This document shows positions 7,706 to 15,539 of a DNA stretch of 15,539 nt, one piece after another. The position numbers and the translations under genes are program-made. The notes under the pieces are model-generated. The model worked only from the letters and a program-made list of their open reading frames with translations, had not been told where the DNA came from and searched no databases. How positions within the stretch are numbered: the first letter of the stretch is position 1; the number at the start of each line of letters is the position of its first letter. Source of the DNA: Flavobacteriales bacterium UBA1958 (lineage in GTDB: Bacteria; Bacteroidota; Bacteroidia; Flavobacteriales_D; Sanyastnellaceae); the NCBI GenBank assembly GCA_002336675.1, contig DDEI01000093.1, positions 13,369-28,907 of the forward strand, read 5' to 3'.

Positions 7706-7716
7706 GCAAATTAGTA

Positions 7717-8859
7717 ATGAAAATAGGTATAGTATGCTACCCCACTTTTGGCGGTAGTGGTGTAGTGGCCACAGAATTAGGGAAGGAGCTTGCCGATAAA
7801 GGGCATCTAGTACATTTTATTACTTATAACCAGCCAGTAAGGTTAGGGTCATTCCGAAAAAACGTATTCTATCATGAGGTAAACGTCTCAGAGTACCCCT
7901 TATTTGACTATCCTCCTTATGAATTAGTTCTTGCCAGTAAAATGGTAGAGGTAGTGAAGCATGAACAACTAGATTTACTTCATGTGCATTATGCCATTCC
8001 ACATGCCTCTGCTGCGTATATGGCAAAGAAAATTTTAGCTGAAGAAGATATTCATGTTCCTGTGGTTACTACGCTCCACGGAACAGACATTACTTTACTG
8101 GGGAAAGATGCCTCTTTCGAACCTGTGATTAGCTTCGCTATAAATAAGAGTGACAAAGTAACTGCCGTTTCTAGCAGTCTTAAAAATGATACCTACAAGC
8201 TTTTCGGGGTAAATAAAGATATAGAGGTAATTCCTAACTTCATAAGAATCGATCAAGCGAATTACGTCCCTAATGAAGAACTGAGACAAAGTTATGCTCC
8301 CAATGGAGAAAAAATAATAGCACACATCTCCAACTTCCGACCAGTAAAACGTATTCCAGATATTATAGAAGTCTTTAATCTGGTTAAAAAAGAAGTAAAA
8401 GCCAAACTGGTCTTAGTAGGTGATGGTCCAGACAGAAGTAAAGTGAGCCAAATGTGTCGTGAATATGGAATCTGTGACGATGTACTTCTCGTAGGGAAGC
8501 TAAAAAATCCTACTGAAGTCCTAAGCATATCGGATCTCTTTATGCTTCCTTCAGAACAGGAGAGTTTTGGGTTAGCAGCTTTGGAGGCTATGGCCGCAGG
8601 AGTTCCTGTTGTTTCTAGTAATACAGGAGGTATTCCAGAGTTAAACAGGCATGGTGTTTCAGGAATGATGAGCAATTTAGGAGACATCGAAGAAATGGCC
8701 AAGCATTGTGTCTATTTACTAGACTCAGAGAAAAGACTTGAAAAGTTTAAGAAGCAAGCGCTGAAGCGCGCAAAAGAGTTTGATATTTCTAAAGTACTGG
8801 CGCGTTATGAGAAAATATATAAAGAAGCTCTAGAAGAAGTTAAGGCGATGAATGAGTAA
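7717..8859 (+). CDS. bshA: N-acetyl-alpha-D-glucosaminyl L-malate synthase BshA (bacillithiol biosynthesis)
   Basis: BshA is a cytoplasmic GT4-family retaining glycosyltransferase that joins GlcNAc from UDP-GlcNAc to L-malate, the first step of bacillithiol, a low-molecular-weight thiol. The 380-residue product shows the BshA N-terminus GIVCYPTFGGSGVVATELG (residues 4-22) with the Gly-rich substrate loop, HFITYNQPVRL (33-43), HVHYAIPHA (89-97), LHGTDIT (120-126), FEPVISFAINKSD.VTAVS (134-152) and the sugar-nucleotide-binding EX7E motif in SEQESFGLAALEAM (Glu282 and Glu290). Length matches the family. It starts 11 bases after the GH3 fusion stop, with no room for a separate promoter, so the two are probably translated from one mRNA. 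BshB and BshC are not in this window. The identification over other GT4 enzymes is strong because of the CYPTFGGSGVVATELG block. Confidence 0.95.
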   Translation: MKIGIVCYPTFGGSGVVATELGKELADKGHLVHFITYNQPVRLGSFRKNVFYHEVNVSEYPLFDYPPYELVLASKMVEVVKHEQLDLLHVHYAIPHASAAYMAKKILAEEDIHVPVVTTLHGTDITLLGKDASFEPVISFAINKSDKVTAVSSSLKNDTYKLFGVNKDIEVIPNFIRIDQANYVPNEELRQSYAPNGEKIIAHISNFRPVKRIPDIIEVFNLVKKEVKAKLVLVGDGPDRSKVSQMCREYGICDDVLLVGKLKNPTEVLSISDLFMLPSEQESFGLAALEAMAAGVPVVSSNTGGIPELNRHGVSGMMSNLGDIEEMAKHCVYLLDSEKRLEKFKKQALKRAKEFDISKVLARYEKIYKEALEEVKAMNE

Positions 8860-8900
8860 TACCTTGAACACTTAAATCTCTTTAGCCTTTCAATAATACA

Positions 8901-8943
8901 CATAATCAGTTATCGATGATCAACTATTATGAGAATTCATAAT
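8901..8943. terminator. Alternative hairpins between convergent genes (possible bidirectional terminator)
   Basis: The hexamer CATAAT (8901-8906) and following AGTT (8908-8911) can pair with AACTATTATG (8922-8931), giving a 10-bp stem with one bulged C and a 10-base loop. ATTATGA (8926-8932) can instead pair with TCATAAT (8937-8943), a perfect 7-bp stem with a GAAT loop. The two stems exclude each other because they share ATTATG. It sits 41 bases after the bshA stop and about 75 bases after the giant gene stop on the other strand. The stems are AT-rich and no clean T-tract follows, so terminator function is tentative. Confidence 0.35.
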
Positions 8944-9016
8944 TAAACTCGGTCATTCTCTTCTCAACTCTAATTGGGAAGGATCTTTCCGCTTAAAGCA
9001 TTTTCAACTACAATTT

Positions 9017-12000
9017 TTAATTCGACACCTTTCTAATTTCGGTAGAAAACACCTCATAGAATTCGAACTCCCGCTGGATAATTCTAGCAGTTTCTTCAGA
9101 CTTGACAGAACGTGTAAAAAAGGCTACTTCATCCCCTACTTTCTCCTGGACTATGCCTCTAGACTCCTCTAAGAGAATTATAGCCTTAGATATATTGGCT
9201 GGCACTTCGTTTTTAAAAGTTCCTATGTAAATCACATACTCCATTTGTTCTAATGGGCGTGCATCAGAAGTGTTATCCTGAGCACTCTTAAGCCGGTCAT
9301 CTGCTAATTGGTTAGGTACTTCCGTAACTTCCATTCCGGACTCTAAGAACTTCTCTTTGGCTGCCGAAATCCTTATACGCGTTCCGTTATAATATGCAGT
9401 AACGAATGCATCATCTACTCCTAAATTATTTACTTGCTCTTTTCTTCGAACAGCCTCTTGAAGGTTATCATAAATACCTGTAGAGTATCTAATGTTATTG
9501 TTGGATAACCTCTCAGAGTTCAGCGGTGTAATGTTAAAAATGTCCTCAGACGGAACCGGTTTAGAGTAAACCCCTACCTGAACAGTGAAGAACAATCCGC
9601 TTAACACTTCTATCTGATTGGCATCAGCCGCATCAGGAAATTTTTCGTAATAATCAGCCGCAGATTCTATCGGATTGAATGTCACTTCTGCATCCTCAGC
9701 ATTGGAAGTGATTTCACTTTTACTAGATGCATTAGGTAAAGCCTTTTCTGAAGAAGGATTCATAGCCTCTTCGATAGATTTGTTCGCAGTATCTATTTCT
9801 GTAGTCTGAATCTTTTCTGAAGTGAAAGTGCCGTTCTTCGCTGATAAAGCTTCTGAATCTATATAGTTTCTAGATTCTCGCAGAGAAATCCTTTCTCCGT
9901 TTAAGTATGCTACTACGAACGCATCTGAAAACCCTAAATTTCTAACCTCTTTCTTAGCATCATTAGCTAGGATTTCTTCTGCAAATAAACCTACCGTGTA
10001 ACGCGTAATCCCATTAGCTAACGCTTCTCCTGATACTGGAGCAAAATCATTATATAATGACTGAGAAATAGTATTTCTAAACGCTCCTACTTGAACTTTA
10101 TATACGACTCCTGTTGGCAGCCTTACTTCCAATGGAATAGGTCTAGTTTCGCTATAAACGTCTTTAATTTTGCTGAATACTGTGAAGTTTACTGTTGCGC
10201 TTAGATCTAAAGAGAGCGAATAAATACTTTCAGCGTCTTCACTTCCAGAGAAATCAGTAGTTTTCTCTGCAGCTGCTAATAGTACAGTAGGATTCATAGT
10301 GATTTGCAACGCTAATAAATCAGCTCTTAAATCTTTACTCGAAGTCATCAATTCTTCCCTATCTTCCTCTAGTCTGAATGCGACGGCATATTCTACCTGA
10401 GCTGACACTCTTAATTTCATCACCTCTGTTCTAAAAGATTCTTTTTCAGATTCATTCTCGGCTAATTCTATCGTATTCTCTATTTCTAGGACCTGCTCTT
10501 CTAAAGATTTCGCTCTTAACTGAGAGGCTTGTAATTCTCCTTGAATTTTAACTAACTTTGTCACATTAAAAAAAAGCTGTTCAGCTTTTTCCTCATAATC
10601 CAAATAGACCTCTGAGCGTTTCACTTGGTTTAACTCGCCTGGTGATAAATCCCAGCTCTTTTCTAAATCCGAAACATCTGCTATGCTATCTTCTAAGAGT
10701 AAAACTTTATCTGAAAATTCAGGCTTAAATGTATTCTCTGTAGTCTCCTCATTTTCAGCAGAGATTTCCTCAGCCAATCCTTCATCTGACATCATTAATA
10801 ACAATGTCTCTGGAGAAAGTTCCGCCAATTCTTGTGAGTTAGAAACCAACCAATCTACTTTCTTTAAATTCTCAGAGCCCGCCAACTGTTTAGCTGTGGC
10901 CTCTTTATACAACTCTTCTTTTTTCAAGATGTTCCTCTTAGAACTTTCTTGTGCGAATCGCTTATAAATTTCAGCAGCTTCATTGTAAACCTCAGCAGCA
11001 GCTATCATCTTCTGAATCTGCTGTGACAGCGGAGATGACTTACTTATCTGAGCTTCTTTAGAGATGATTACTGCATCTAATCTTTCTAATTCTCTAGCAT
11101 AGTTCGATTGAGCAGTTTCTAAGACAGATGGTAAGTTATTTACCTCCATCTTAGCTCTCTTCTTCTCTAATTTAGCTAATCGCTTATTTAATTTAACTTT
11201 TTCTGTGTCAGTTTCTTGAGCTTTACGACTTTCTATTTCTTGGATGAGCTCCTCTATCTGCGTTTGCTTATTACGCCTATTGTTTAATTCTGGACTATTC
11301 TCTATTAGATCTTTATAAGGCTCAGAATAAGCCAGCTTATCTGGAGTGAATTCTTCACTGGTTTCCAAGTTTTCATAGAACGAGTTCGTTACGGCAGCCG
11401 GCAGGGTTTTTACTTCCGCTTTTATCTGCTGTTTAGTTAAGTTCGGAGCATTATTCTCGGGTACTTCTGCACTCTCTATATTTTCCTCTGCGGAATTATT
11501 AGATGATTCAGAATTAACAACAGTTTCACCATCTGGCAGATCGGGAGCAGCGCTTTCTGCTGATATATTTTCCTGAGAAGAATTTAAATCTTCTAACACC
11601 TCAGTCAAAACTTCTGATGTATCAGAAATGCTCTCTTTTGCCAATATAGACTCTTCAACTGCCAATGCCTCTAATTCTGCTATTATCGTTTTAAAAATTT
11701 CGTTTTCTTCGATTAAATTATTCATGACTTCAACAAGAGCAGAAATCTCAGATTGAATAGCATCTTTCTGACTCTCTTCTTCTGCAGCATCCAACTCAGT
11801 CACTTTTTCGATGGTAGCATCTTGTAAGCTTGATATAAATTCTTGATTTGCATTTATTATTTCTTCATTCATCTTGAGCGGACTAAACTCTTTGCTTTCT
11901 GAAATAGCTAATATTTTCTCTTCATACTCCGGCGCTAACTGTTCAGTGATCGCCTCTTTAGTCAATAATTGAGATGAAATTGCCTCTATGGATTCTAAAG

Positions 12001-15000
12001 TATTTACTTTTTCTTCAGCTTCACGTTCTATATTTTCTAATGTTTCTGTGCGCTCTATTTCTAGAACCTCAGATGATGGGTGTTCCATAGAATTAATTTC
12101 TGTTACGGACAAGGAAGTTTCTCCTTCCTCTATCTTGACCACTTTAGCTTCAGAATTCGAAATAGTTGTACTGATGAGTATCAACTGATTCGTTAATTTC
12201 TTCTTAAGCTCCATGATGTTTGCTTTTTCTAAAGAAGATGCGGTGATATTTTTTTTATCTAGCTGAATAATCTTTTGTTCGATTACATTTCTATAATCTT
12301 CAGTTATTTCCTGAGCTCTTTCTGGACTAGAACTAACCTCCCTTTCATAAACAGTATTCAAAAACTCTGCCTCATACTTTCTTGAGTTCAGTTCTTTAAT
12401 CCCTTGCTTGATGGCGTTGGCCTTTTTATTAAGCCCAATAACATCATCTGCATTCTCACTTTTAGCTATTTGTTCATTTGTTTCCTTCCGTGCATTTTCT
12501 AATGCCCTTATAGCCGATTGCGTGAAATCATTTTCAAAACCTAATTCTTCCAATGAACTTAATTCAGCTTCTGTTATGGTCAGTTCTTCAAATTCATCTG
12601 CGGCATATTCACTAATGATTGATTTTACTTCTTCAGGTGATATAGAGAGTGGAAATATTTCATTCAACTCTATTTGCCCTAATGCATCTGCACTGTTTTG
12701 TTTTTCTGCTGCTAAAAATATTCTCTCCTCTGCGGTTAATTCAGAATTGGCTAAGACCTTATCGATAGCTTTTTGACCAGAGATTAACTCATTCGCATAA
12801 GTTTCTTTAATCACTGCCTCTCTAATCTCTTGTGCCTTTGCATTTTCTAGATCAGACAAATCCGCTAACTGAGCTTTATATTCGGACTGAATAACCGCCA
12901 CCTCCGTCAGCTCGAGATCATAAGGCAACATGCCTGCTTTAGACTGTATACTTGAAAGGTCTATGCTCCTACTGAGCACGTCAGTGAACGCAGATCTATT
13001 TCCTTGTTCCTCAATAATTAATGAATAAGCTTCCTGTGCATTTGCCTGTGAAGCTGCTATTCCTTCATCTATCTCGGCAGCACTATATGCTAATGGTTCT
13101 CCATGGAATTCGTAAGACTCAGATTGAATATTCTGCAGAAAGTCGCGTTGCAACGCATAATTCTCAGCTGAATAACTTAGCATTTCTATTTTACTCAACT
13201 CCTGATCAAGATCATTCTTAACTAAGACTAACTCTTTAGCTGCAGCGGTTATCTCTATTTCTATGTTTTCGATTTCAGCCTTTTTAGTGCTGGCTTCAAG
13301 TATTCTGTTCTTTCCTGATAACTTTCTCTCTAGAAAAGCTTCCTCATCTCTTAGCGCACTAATTCTTCCAACTAAGTTTTCTAATTCTTTGCTAGTGAAA
13401 TCCGCTGCTTGAGTAATAACAACTTCAGGATCTGAACGATCTTCTTTATTGGTACGTCTTTCTCTGTCTTTCTCTACTTTTAGCAGATTAGCTACCTCAT
13501 CGAAATCTTTACTTGTTTCCACAATTTCAGCACTTCGACCAATCGCAGTGGCTCTTTCATCCAATTCTGAGCTATATACATCTAACGCTTTTACCACTTC
13601 AAGCAAACTCTGAGACTCCATACTAAGCCTCTTACTTTCAGTTAAAAGAAGGTTTCCTTCGTTAATGCTTTGAATATAATTATCGGGATCTGATTCATCG
13701 GTTCCGGCTATCAAAGCTATAGCTTCAGCTGACTTTTCTGCAGCCAAAGCTTGTTTAATTTTAGCTTCAGAATAGGCTTCTTTGGCTCTTTGTTTGAGAT
13801 TTTCAGAATCTGTTTTATAAACGGCCGCTTTTACTTTCATATCGGCAGCTATATCAGCTATTGATAAACTCTCACTAAAACCTGCTACAGCAGCAGCCTC
13901 AGAGAGCGACCTTGAATTGTCAAGCAATTCCTCTATTTCTTCATTATCTTGAATCTGAGCTTCTAGGATAGCAGTCATTTCATCTGCATTCACCTCTAAT
14001 CCAGCTTTTCTTCTTAAAATAACTTGAGTTAAGCTAGCGATATCCTCTTCCAGAAGTTCATCGAAGAAATTATTTATTTGAAGTCTTTCTATCTCTCCTT
14101 CATTGCTTAGAATGAGCTCTTGCCTTAATGCAACAGGACCATCGAAAGAGGGAATCTCGACAATTCCTTCATGAATTAATAGACTGTTTACCACTTCGAC
14201 TTCAAACTTGTATGTTCCTGCTCTCTCGAAAGGAATCGTGTAATTTCCAGTAGAAGAATTGGTGTGAAATTCGCCTATGTATCTTCCCGAGAGATTCTCA
14301 ACTATAGATATTTTTGTGCTTTTCTGAGCTTCATCTATTTTAGAAATAAAATCTCCCTGAATAATTACCAGATTAACTGGAACTGCATCTACTCTCACTT
14401 TATAAACGTGCAGATTATCCAATTTGCTGCTTCTTCCACTGGCAAAATAAGCCATAGTGTTGGTCGAATCTACAAGATAAAACAGGTCGTCATCAGGAGT
14501 ATTTACTGCAAAATCAAGGTTTTTCACCTGAATATATTGGTCAGAATTAATATCATAACTCGCTCTGAACACATCAAAACCTCCCATACTTGTGTGTCCT
14601 TTAGAGGCGAAGTAAAGTGTTTCACCGTCACTATGCATAAAGGCAAAATCTTCATCGAAAGAAGTATTAACGTCTCCTTTTAATTTCTCTGGTTTACTAA
14701 ACTTTCCATTAGCCAGAGTCTGAACTCTAAAAAGATCCAACTGATCTCCATCATTCCCATAAGACGAATAGAAAATATAATCAGAGGACCTATCGAAGTG
14801 AACTACTCCTTCAAACTCTTTTTTCTTGTCATTTTTCGTGATCAACTCTTCTGGCTTGGCTATGACTTTTCCACCAATTTCATTTAAATCATAATACCTA
14901 AAGAAATCATTTTTAGATACTTCTTTTTTTTCTAAAACTACTAAATCCGTAATACTTGATAGGAGATTTTCACCATTAGAGCACATTTCTATCTGACGTT

Positions 15001-15400
15001 GAGCATTGAATTTATTTCGGGTTTTCTCGTCTGCTTTATCCAAGAAAAAACTGTAAGCAATCTTAGCTTCTCTAAAGTCGTAATTAAGGTGCCTAGCTAA
15101 CCCTAGGTAGTAATAGGCCCGTACATCTTCTACAGATTTTTTAGTACTAAATTCTAGATGTTTGATGGCTGTTTCTTTATCTACACCAGAATAAATCACA
15201 CAACTTCCAAACTTGAAATTGTAATCGGCATTTCTAGGGTGCAAACTCACTAATTGTGAGAACAAAGGCAAGGCCTGCATAAAACTTCCGCCTTCGAAGT
15301 TTTCATTAGCTTGTTTAATTAACTCCGCCTCATTCTTGAAGGATTGACTCCATAGAAACTGTGGTGCACAAATCAGTACAAGAAGTAAAATTCTCAACAT
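9017..15400 (-). CDS. Giant exported TPR/PD40/CRD protein with long helical region and three SPOR-like domains
   Basis: I do not recognise this 2127-residue protein by name. The signal peptide is at 1-19 (LLLVLICAPQFLWSQ). TPR-like helices span about 22-145 (two-helix units with FEGGSFMQALPLFSQLVSLHP). PD40-type propeller repeats span about 190-335, including SFDEDFAFMHSDGETLYFASKG and TPDDDLFYLVDSTNTMAYFASGR. A carboxypeptidase-regulatory-like beta domain lies at about 344-404. Residues about 440-1745 are Glu/Ala/Ser/Lys-rich and mostly predicted helical or coiled coil, with a disordered acidic/Asn-Ser stretch near 1265-1325. The end holds three SPOR-like modules: VYKVQVGAFRN... (about 1765-1845), FFTVQVGVYSK... 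(1937-2010) and the weaker YVIYIGTFKN... (2053-2125). There is no Cys after residue 140. SPOR domains bind denuded peptidoglycan, so the C-terminus probably anchors the protein to the wall from the periplasm; the N-terminal order TPR-PD40-CRD is that of PorE and many OmpA-family proteins of the phylum. The 139 bases upstream show no clear promoter. The open frame of 6.4 kb without interruption argues it is intact. Function is unknown; an envelope scaffold is my inference. Confidence 0.9.
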   Translation of the reverse strand: MLRILLLVLICAPQFLWSQSFKNEAELIKQANENFEGGSFMQALPLFSQLVSLHPRNADYNFKFGSCVIYSGVDKETAIKHLEFSTKKSVEDVRAYYYLGLARHLNYDFREAKIAYSFFLDKADEKTRNKFNAQRQIEMCSNGENLLSSITDLVVLEKKEVSKNDFFRYYDLNEIGGKVIAKPEELITKNDKKKEFEGVVHFDRSSDYIFYSSYGNDGDQLDLFRVQTLANGKFSKPEKLKGDVNTSFDEDFAFMHSDGETLYFASKGHTSMGGFDVFRASYDINSDQYIQVKNLDFAVNTPDDDLFYLVDSTNTMAYFASGRSSKLDNLHVYKVRVDAVPVNLVIIQGDFISKIDEAQKSTKISIVENLSGRYIGEFHTNSSTGNYTIPFERAGTYKFEVEVVNSLLIHEGIVEIPSFDGPVALRQELILSNEGEIERLQINNFFDELLEEDIASLTQVILRRKAGLEVNADEMTAILEAQIQDNEEIEELLDNSRSLSEAAAVAGFSESLSIADIAADMKVKAAVYKTDSENLKQRAKEAYSEAKIKQALAAEKSAEAIALIAGTDESDPDNYIQSINEGNLLLTESKRLSMESQSLLEVVKALDVYSSELDERATAIGRSAEIVETSKDFDEVANLLKVEKDRERRTNKEDRSDPEVVITQAADFTSKELENLVGRISALRDEEAFLERKLSGKNRILEASTKKAEIENIEIEITAAAKELVLVKNDLDQELSKIEMLSYSAENYALQRDFLQNIQSESYEFHGEPLAYSAAEIDEGIAASQANAQEAYSLIIEEQGNRSAFTDVLSRSIDLSSIQSKAGMLPYDLELTEVAVIQSEYKAQLADLSDLENAKAQEIREAVIKETYANELISGQKAIDKVLANSELTAEERIFLAAEKQNSADALGQIELNEIFPLSISPEEVKSIISEYAADEFEELTITEAELSSLEELGFENDFTQSAIRALENARKETNEQIAKSENADDVIGLNKKANAIKQGIKELNSRKYEAEFLNTVYEREVSSSPERAQEITEDYRNVIEQKIIQLDKKNITASSLEKANIMELKKKLTNQLILISTTISNSEAKVVKIEEGETSLSVTEINSMEHPSSEVLEIERTETLENIEREAEEKVNTLESIEAISSQLLTKEAITEQLAPEYEEKILAISESKEFSPLKMNEEIINANQEFISSLQDATIEKVTELDAAEEESQKDAIQSEISALVEVMNNLIEENEIFKTIIAELEALAVEESILAKESISDTSEVLTEVLEDLNSSQENISAESAAPDLPDGETVVNSESSNNSAEENIESAEVPENNAPNLTKQQIKAEVKTLPAAVTNSFYENLETSEEFTPDKLAYSEPYKDLIENSPELNNRRNKQTQIEELIQEIESRKAQETDTEKVKLNKRLAKLEKKRAKMEVNNLPSVLETAQSNYARELERLDAVIISKEAQISKSSPLSQQIQKMIAAAEVYNEAAEIYKRFAQESSKRNILKKEELYKEATAKQLAGSENLKKVDWLVSNSQELAELSPETLLLMMSDEGLAEEISAENEETTENTFKPEFSDKVLLLEDSIADVSDLEKSWDLSPGELNQVKRSEVYLDYEEKAEQLFFNVTKLVKIQGELQASQLRAKSLEEQVLEIENTIELAENESEKESFRTEVMKLRVSAQVEYAVAFRLEEDREELMTSSKDLRADLLALQITMNPTVLLAAAEKTTDFSGSEDAESIYSLSLDLSATVNFTVFSKIKDVYSETRPIPLEVRLPTGVVYKVQVGAFRNTISQSLYNDFAPVSGEALANGITRYTVGLFAEEILANDAKKEVRNLGFSDAFVVAYLNGERISLRESRNYIDSEALSAKNGTFTSEKIQTTEIDTANKSIEEAMNPSSEKALPNASSKSEITSNAEDAEVTFNPIESAADYYEKFPDAADANQIEVLSGLFFTVQVGVYSKPVPSEDIFNITPLNSERLSNNNIRYSTGIYDNLQEAVRRKEQVNNLGVDDAFVTAYYNGTRIRISAAKEKFLESGMEVTEVPNQLADDRLKSAQDNTSDARPLEQMEYVIYIGTFKNEVPANISKAIILLEESRGIVQEKVGDEVAFFTRSVKSEETARIIQREFEFYEVFSTEIRKVSN
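9020..9244 (-). other. SPOR-like domain 3 (degenerate), C-terminal end of the giant protein
   Basis: This encodes residues about 2053-2127. The first half YVIYIGTFKNEVP parallels YKVQVGAFRNTIS, and VAFFTRSVKSEETARIIQREFEFYEVFSTEI parallels the second half. The V-G turn of the second half is lost (TRSV instead of TVGL), and the A-Y-x-N-G ending is missing. It could be a diverged domain with altered or lost glycan binding. Confidence 0.55.
9371..9592 (-). other. SPOR-like domain 2 of the giant protein
   Basis: This encodes residues about 1937-2010. FFTVQVGVYSK and NIRYSTGIYDNLQEAVRRKEQV..LGVDDAFVTAYYNGTRI repeat the layout of copy 1, including the shared ending [VF]-V-[VT]-A-Y-x-N-G-x-R-I. The linker between copies 1 and 2 is about 90 residues, rich in Ser, Glu and Ala, and probably flexible. 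Confidence 0.78.
9866..10108 (-). other. SPOR-like domain 1 of the giant protein
   Basis: This encodes residues about 1765-1845. The first strand YKVQVGAFRN and the second half GITRYTVGLF...AKKEVRNLGFSDAFVVAYLNG follow the two-half SPOR pattern (V-Q-V-G-x-[FY] then R-[YV]-x-V-G-x-[FY], with A-x-x-x-x-x-x-[LG]-x-x-[DA]-A-[FY]-V-V). It is the most complete of the three copies. Confidence 0.8.
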
Positions 15401-15539
15401 ATTAAATAAGATGTTTACCGCTAATTTATCGATTAATGTTCAGTTACATCTATAAGAACGCACGAATTCCAAATAAGTTCAGATAATCAGAAAAAGCAGA
15501 TCACTTGTGCAATATATTCATACAGATTTCAATCAGATT

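Noticed and set aside
8975..8995. GGAAGGATCTTTCC near-palindrome as an intrinsic terminator of the giant gene
   Set aside because: It has essentially no loop, needs a G-T pair, and no T-tract follows on either strand.
12408..12776. 122-codon plus-strand ORF antisense to the giant gene (and others at 10683-10967, 11988-12188, 14264-14683)
   Set aside because: Ser/Phe-rich translations that mirror the Glu/Ala-rich codons of the real gene on the other strand; no start signals or recognisable features.
15380..15400. Lipoprotein signal in the giant protein (Cys11 in LVLICAP)
   Set aside because: The residue before the Cys is Ile rather than Gly, Ala or Ser, and the hydrophobic stretch continues past it to WSQ, so a standard signal peptide fits better.
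15401..15539. Promoter for the giant gene
   Set aside because: No TAnnTTTG box was found on the minus strand; near matches such as TAAATTAG lack a -33 partner, so none is called.

Overview
The window reads as an AT-rich chromosomal segment from a Bacteroidota bacterium, most likely of the Flavobacteriia. The evidence is a PorQ homologue of the type IX secretion system (T9SS), a TAnnTTTG-type promoter before cmk, no obvious Shine-Dalgarno sequences, a bacillithiol enzyme (BshA), and secreted proteins with modules common in this phylum (Cys-rich GCTD...DDGSC repeats, PD40 repeats, a GH3-serine hydrolase fusion). Genus cannot be decided from sequence alone.

Layout, left to right. Positions 1-1023 hold the C-terminal 340 residues of the Lon protease; its N-terminus lies outside the window. 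After a 180-bp gap with small inverted and direct repeats comes porQ (1204-2235, TTG start). Converging on it is a secreted endonuclease I-family nuclease (2332-3414, minus) with three Cys-rich repeats and a dockerin-like C-terminus. A 365-bp divergent intergenic region follows, carrying a textbook Bacteroidota promoter just before cmk (3780-4487, GTG start), the CMP kinase. Next are a 1028-residue GH3 glycosidase/serine hydrolase fusion (4619-7705) and, 11 bp later, bshA (7717-8859); these two probably form one transcript. The right 40% of the window is a single 6.4-kb minus-strand gene (9017-15400) that converges on bshA and encodes a 2127-residue exported protein.

How they fit together: porQ belongs to the outer-membrane T9SS machinery. 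The GH3/serine hydrolase fusion resembles peptidoglycan-recycling NagZ enzymes. BshA makes the first intermediate of bacillithiol from UDP-GlcNAc and malate. Lon and Cmk are housekeeping proteins. The giant protein is the most unusual gene. Its N-terminus (signal peptide, TPR-like helices, PD40 propeller-type repeats, carboxypeptidase-regulatory-like domain) has the module order of the T9SS accessory protein PorE. Where PorE has an OmpA-type peptidoglycan-binding domain, this protein has about 1300 residues of Glu/Ala/Ser-rich helix followed by three SPOR-like modules. It looks like a very long periplasmic or envelope-spanning scaffold anchored to peptidoglycan at its C-terminus. That role is inference.

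No tRNA, rRNA, CRISPR array, insertion sequence or prophage gene was seen.
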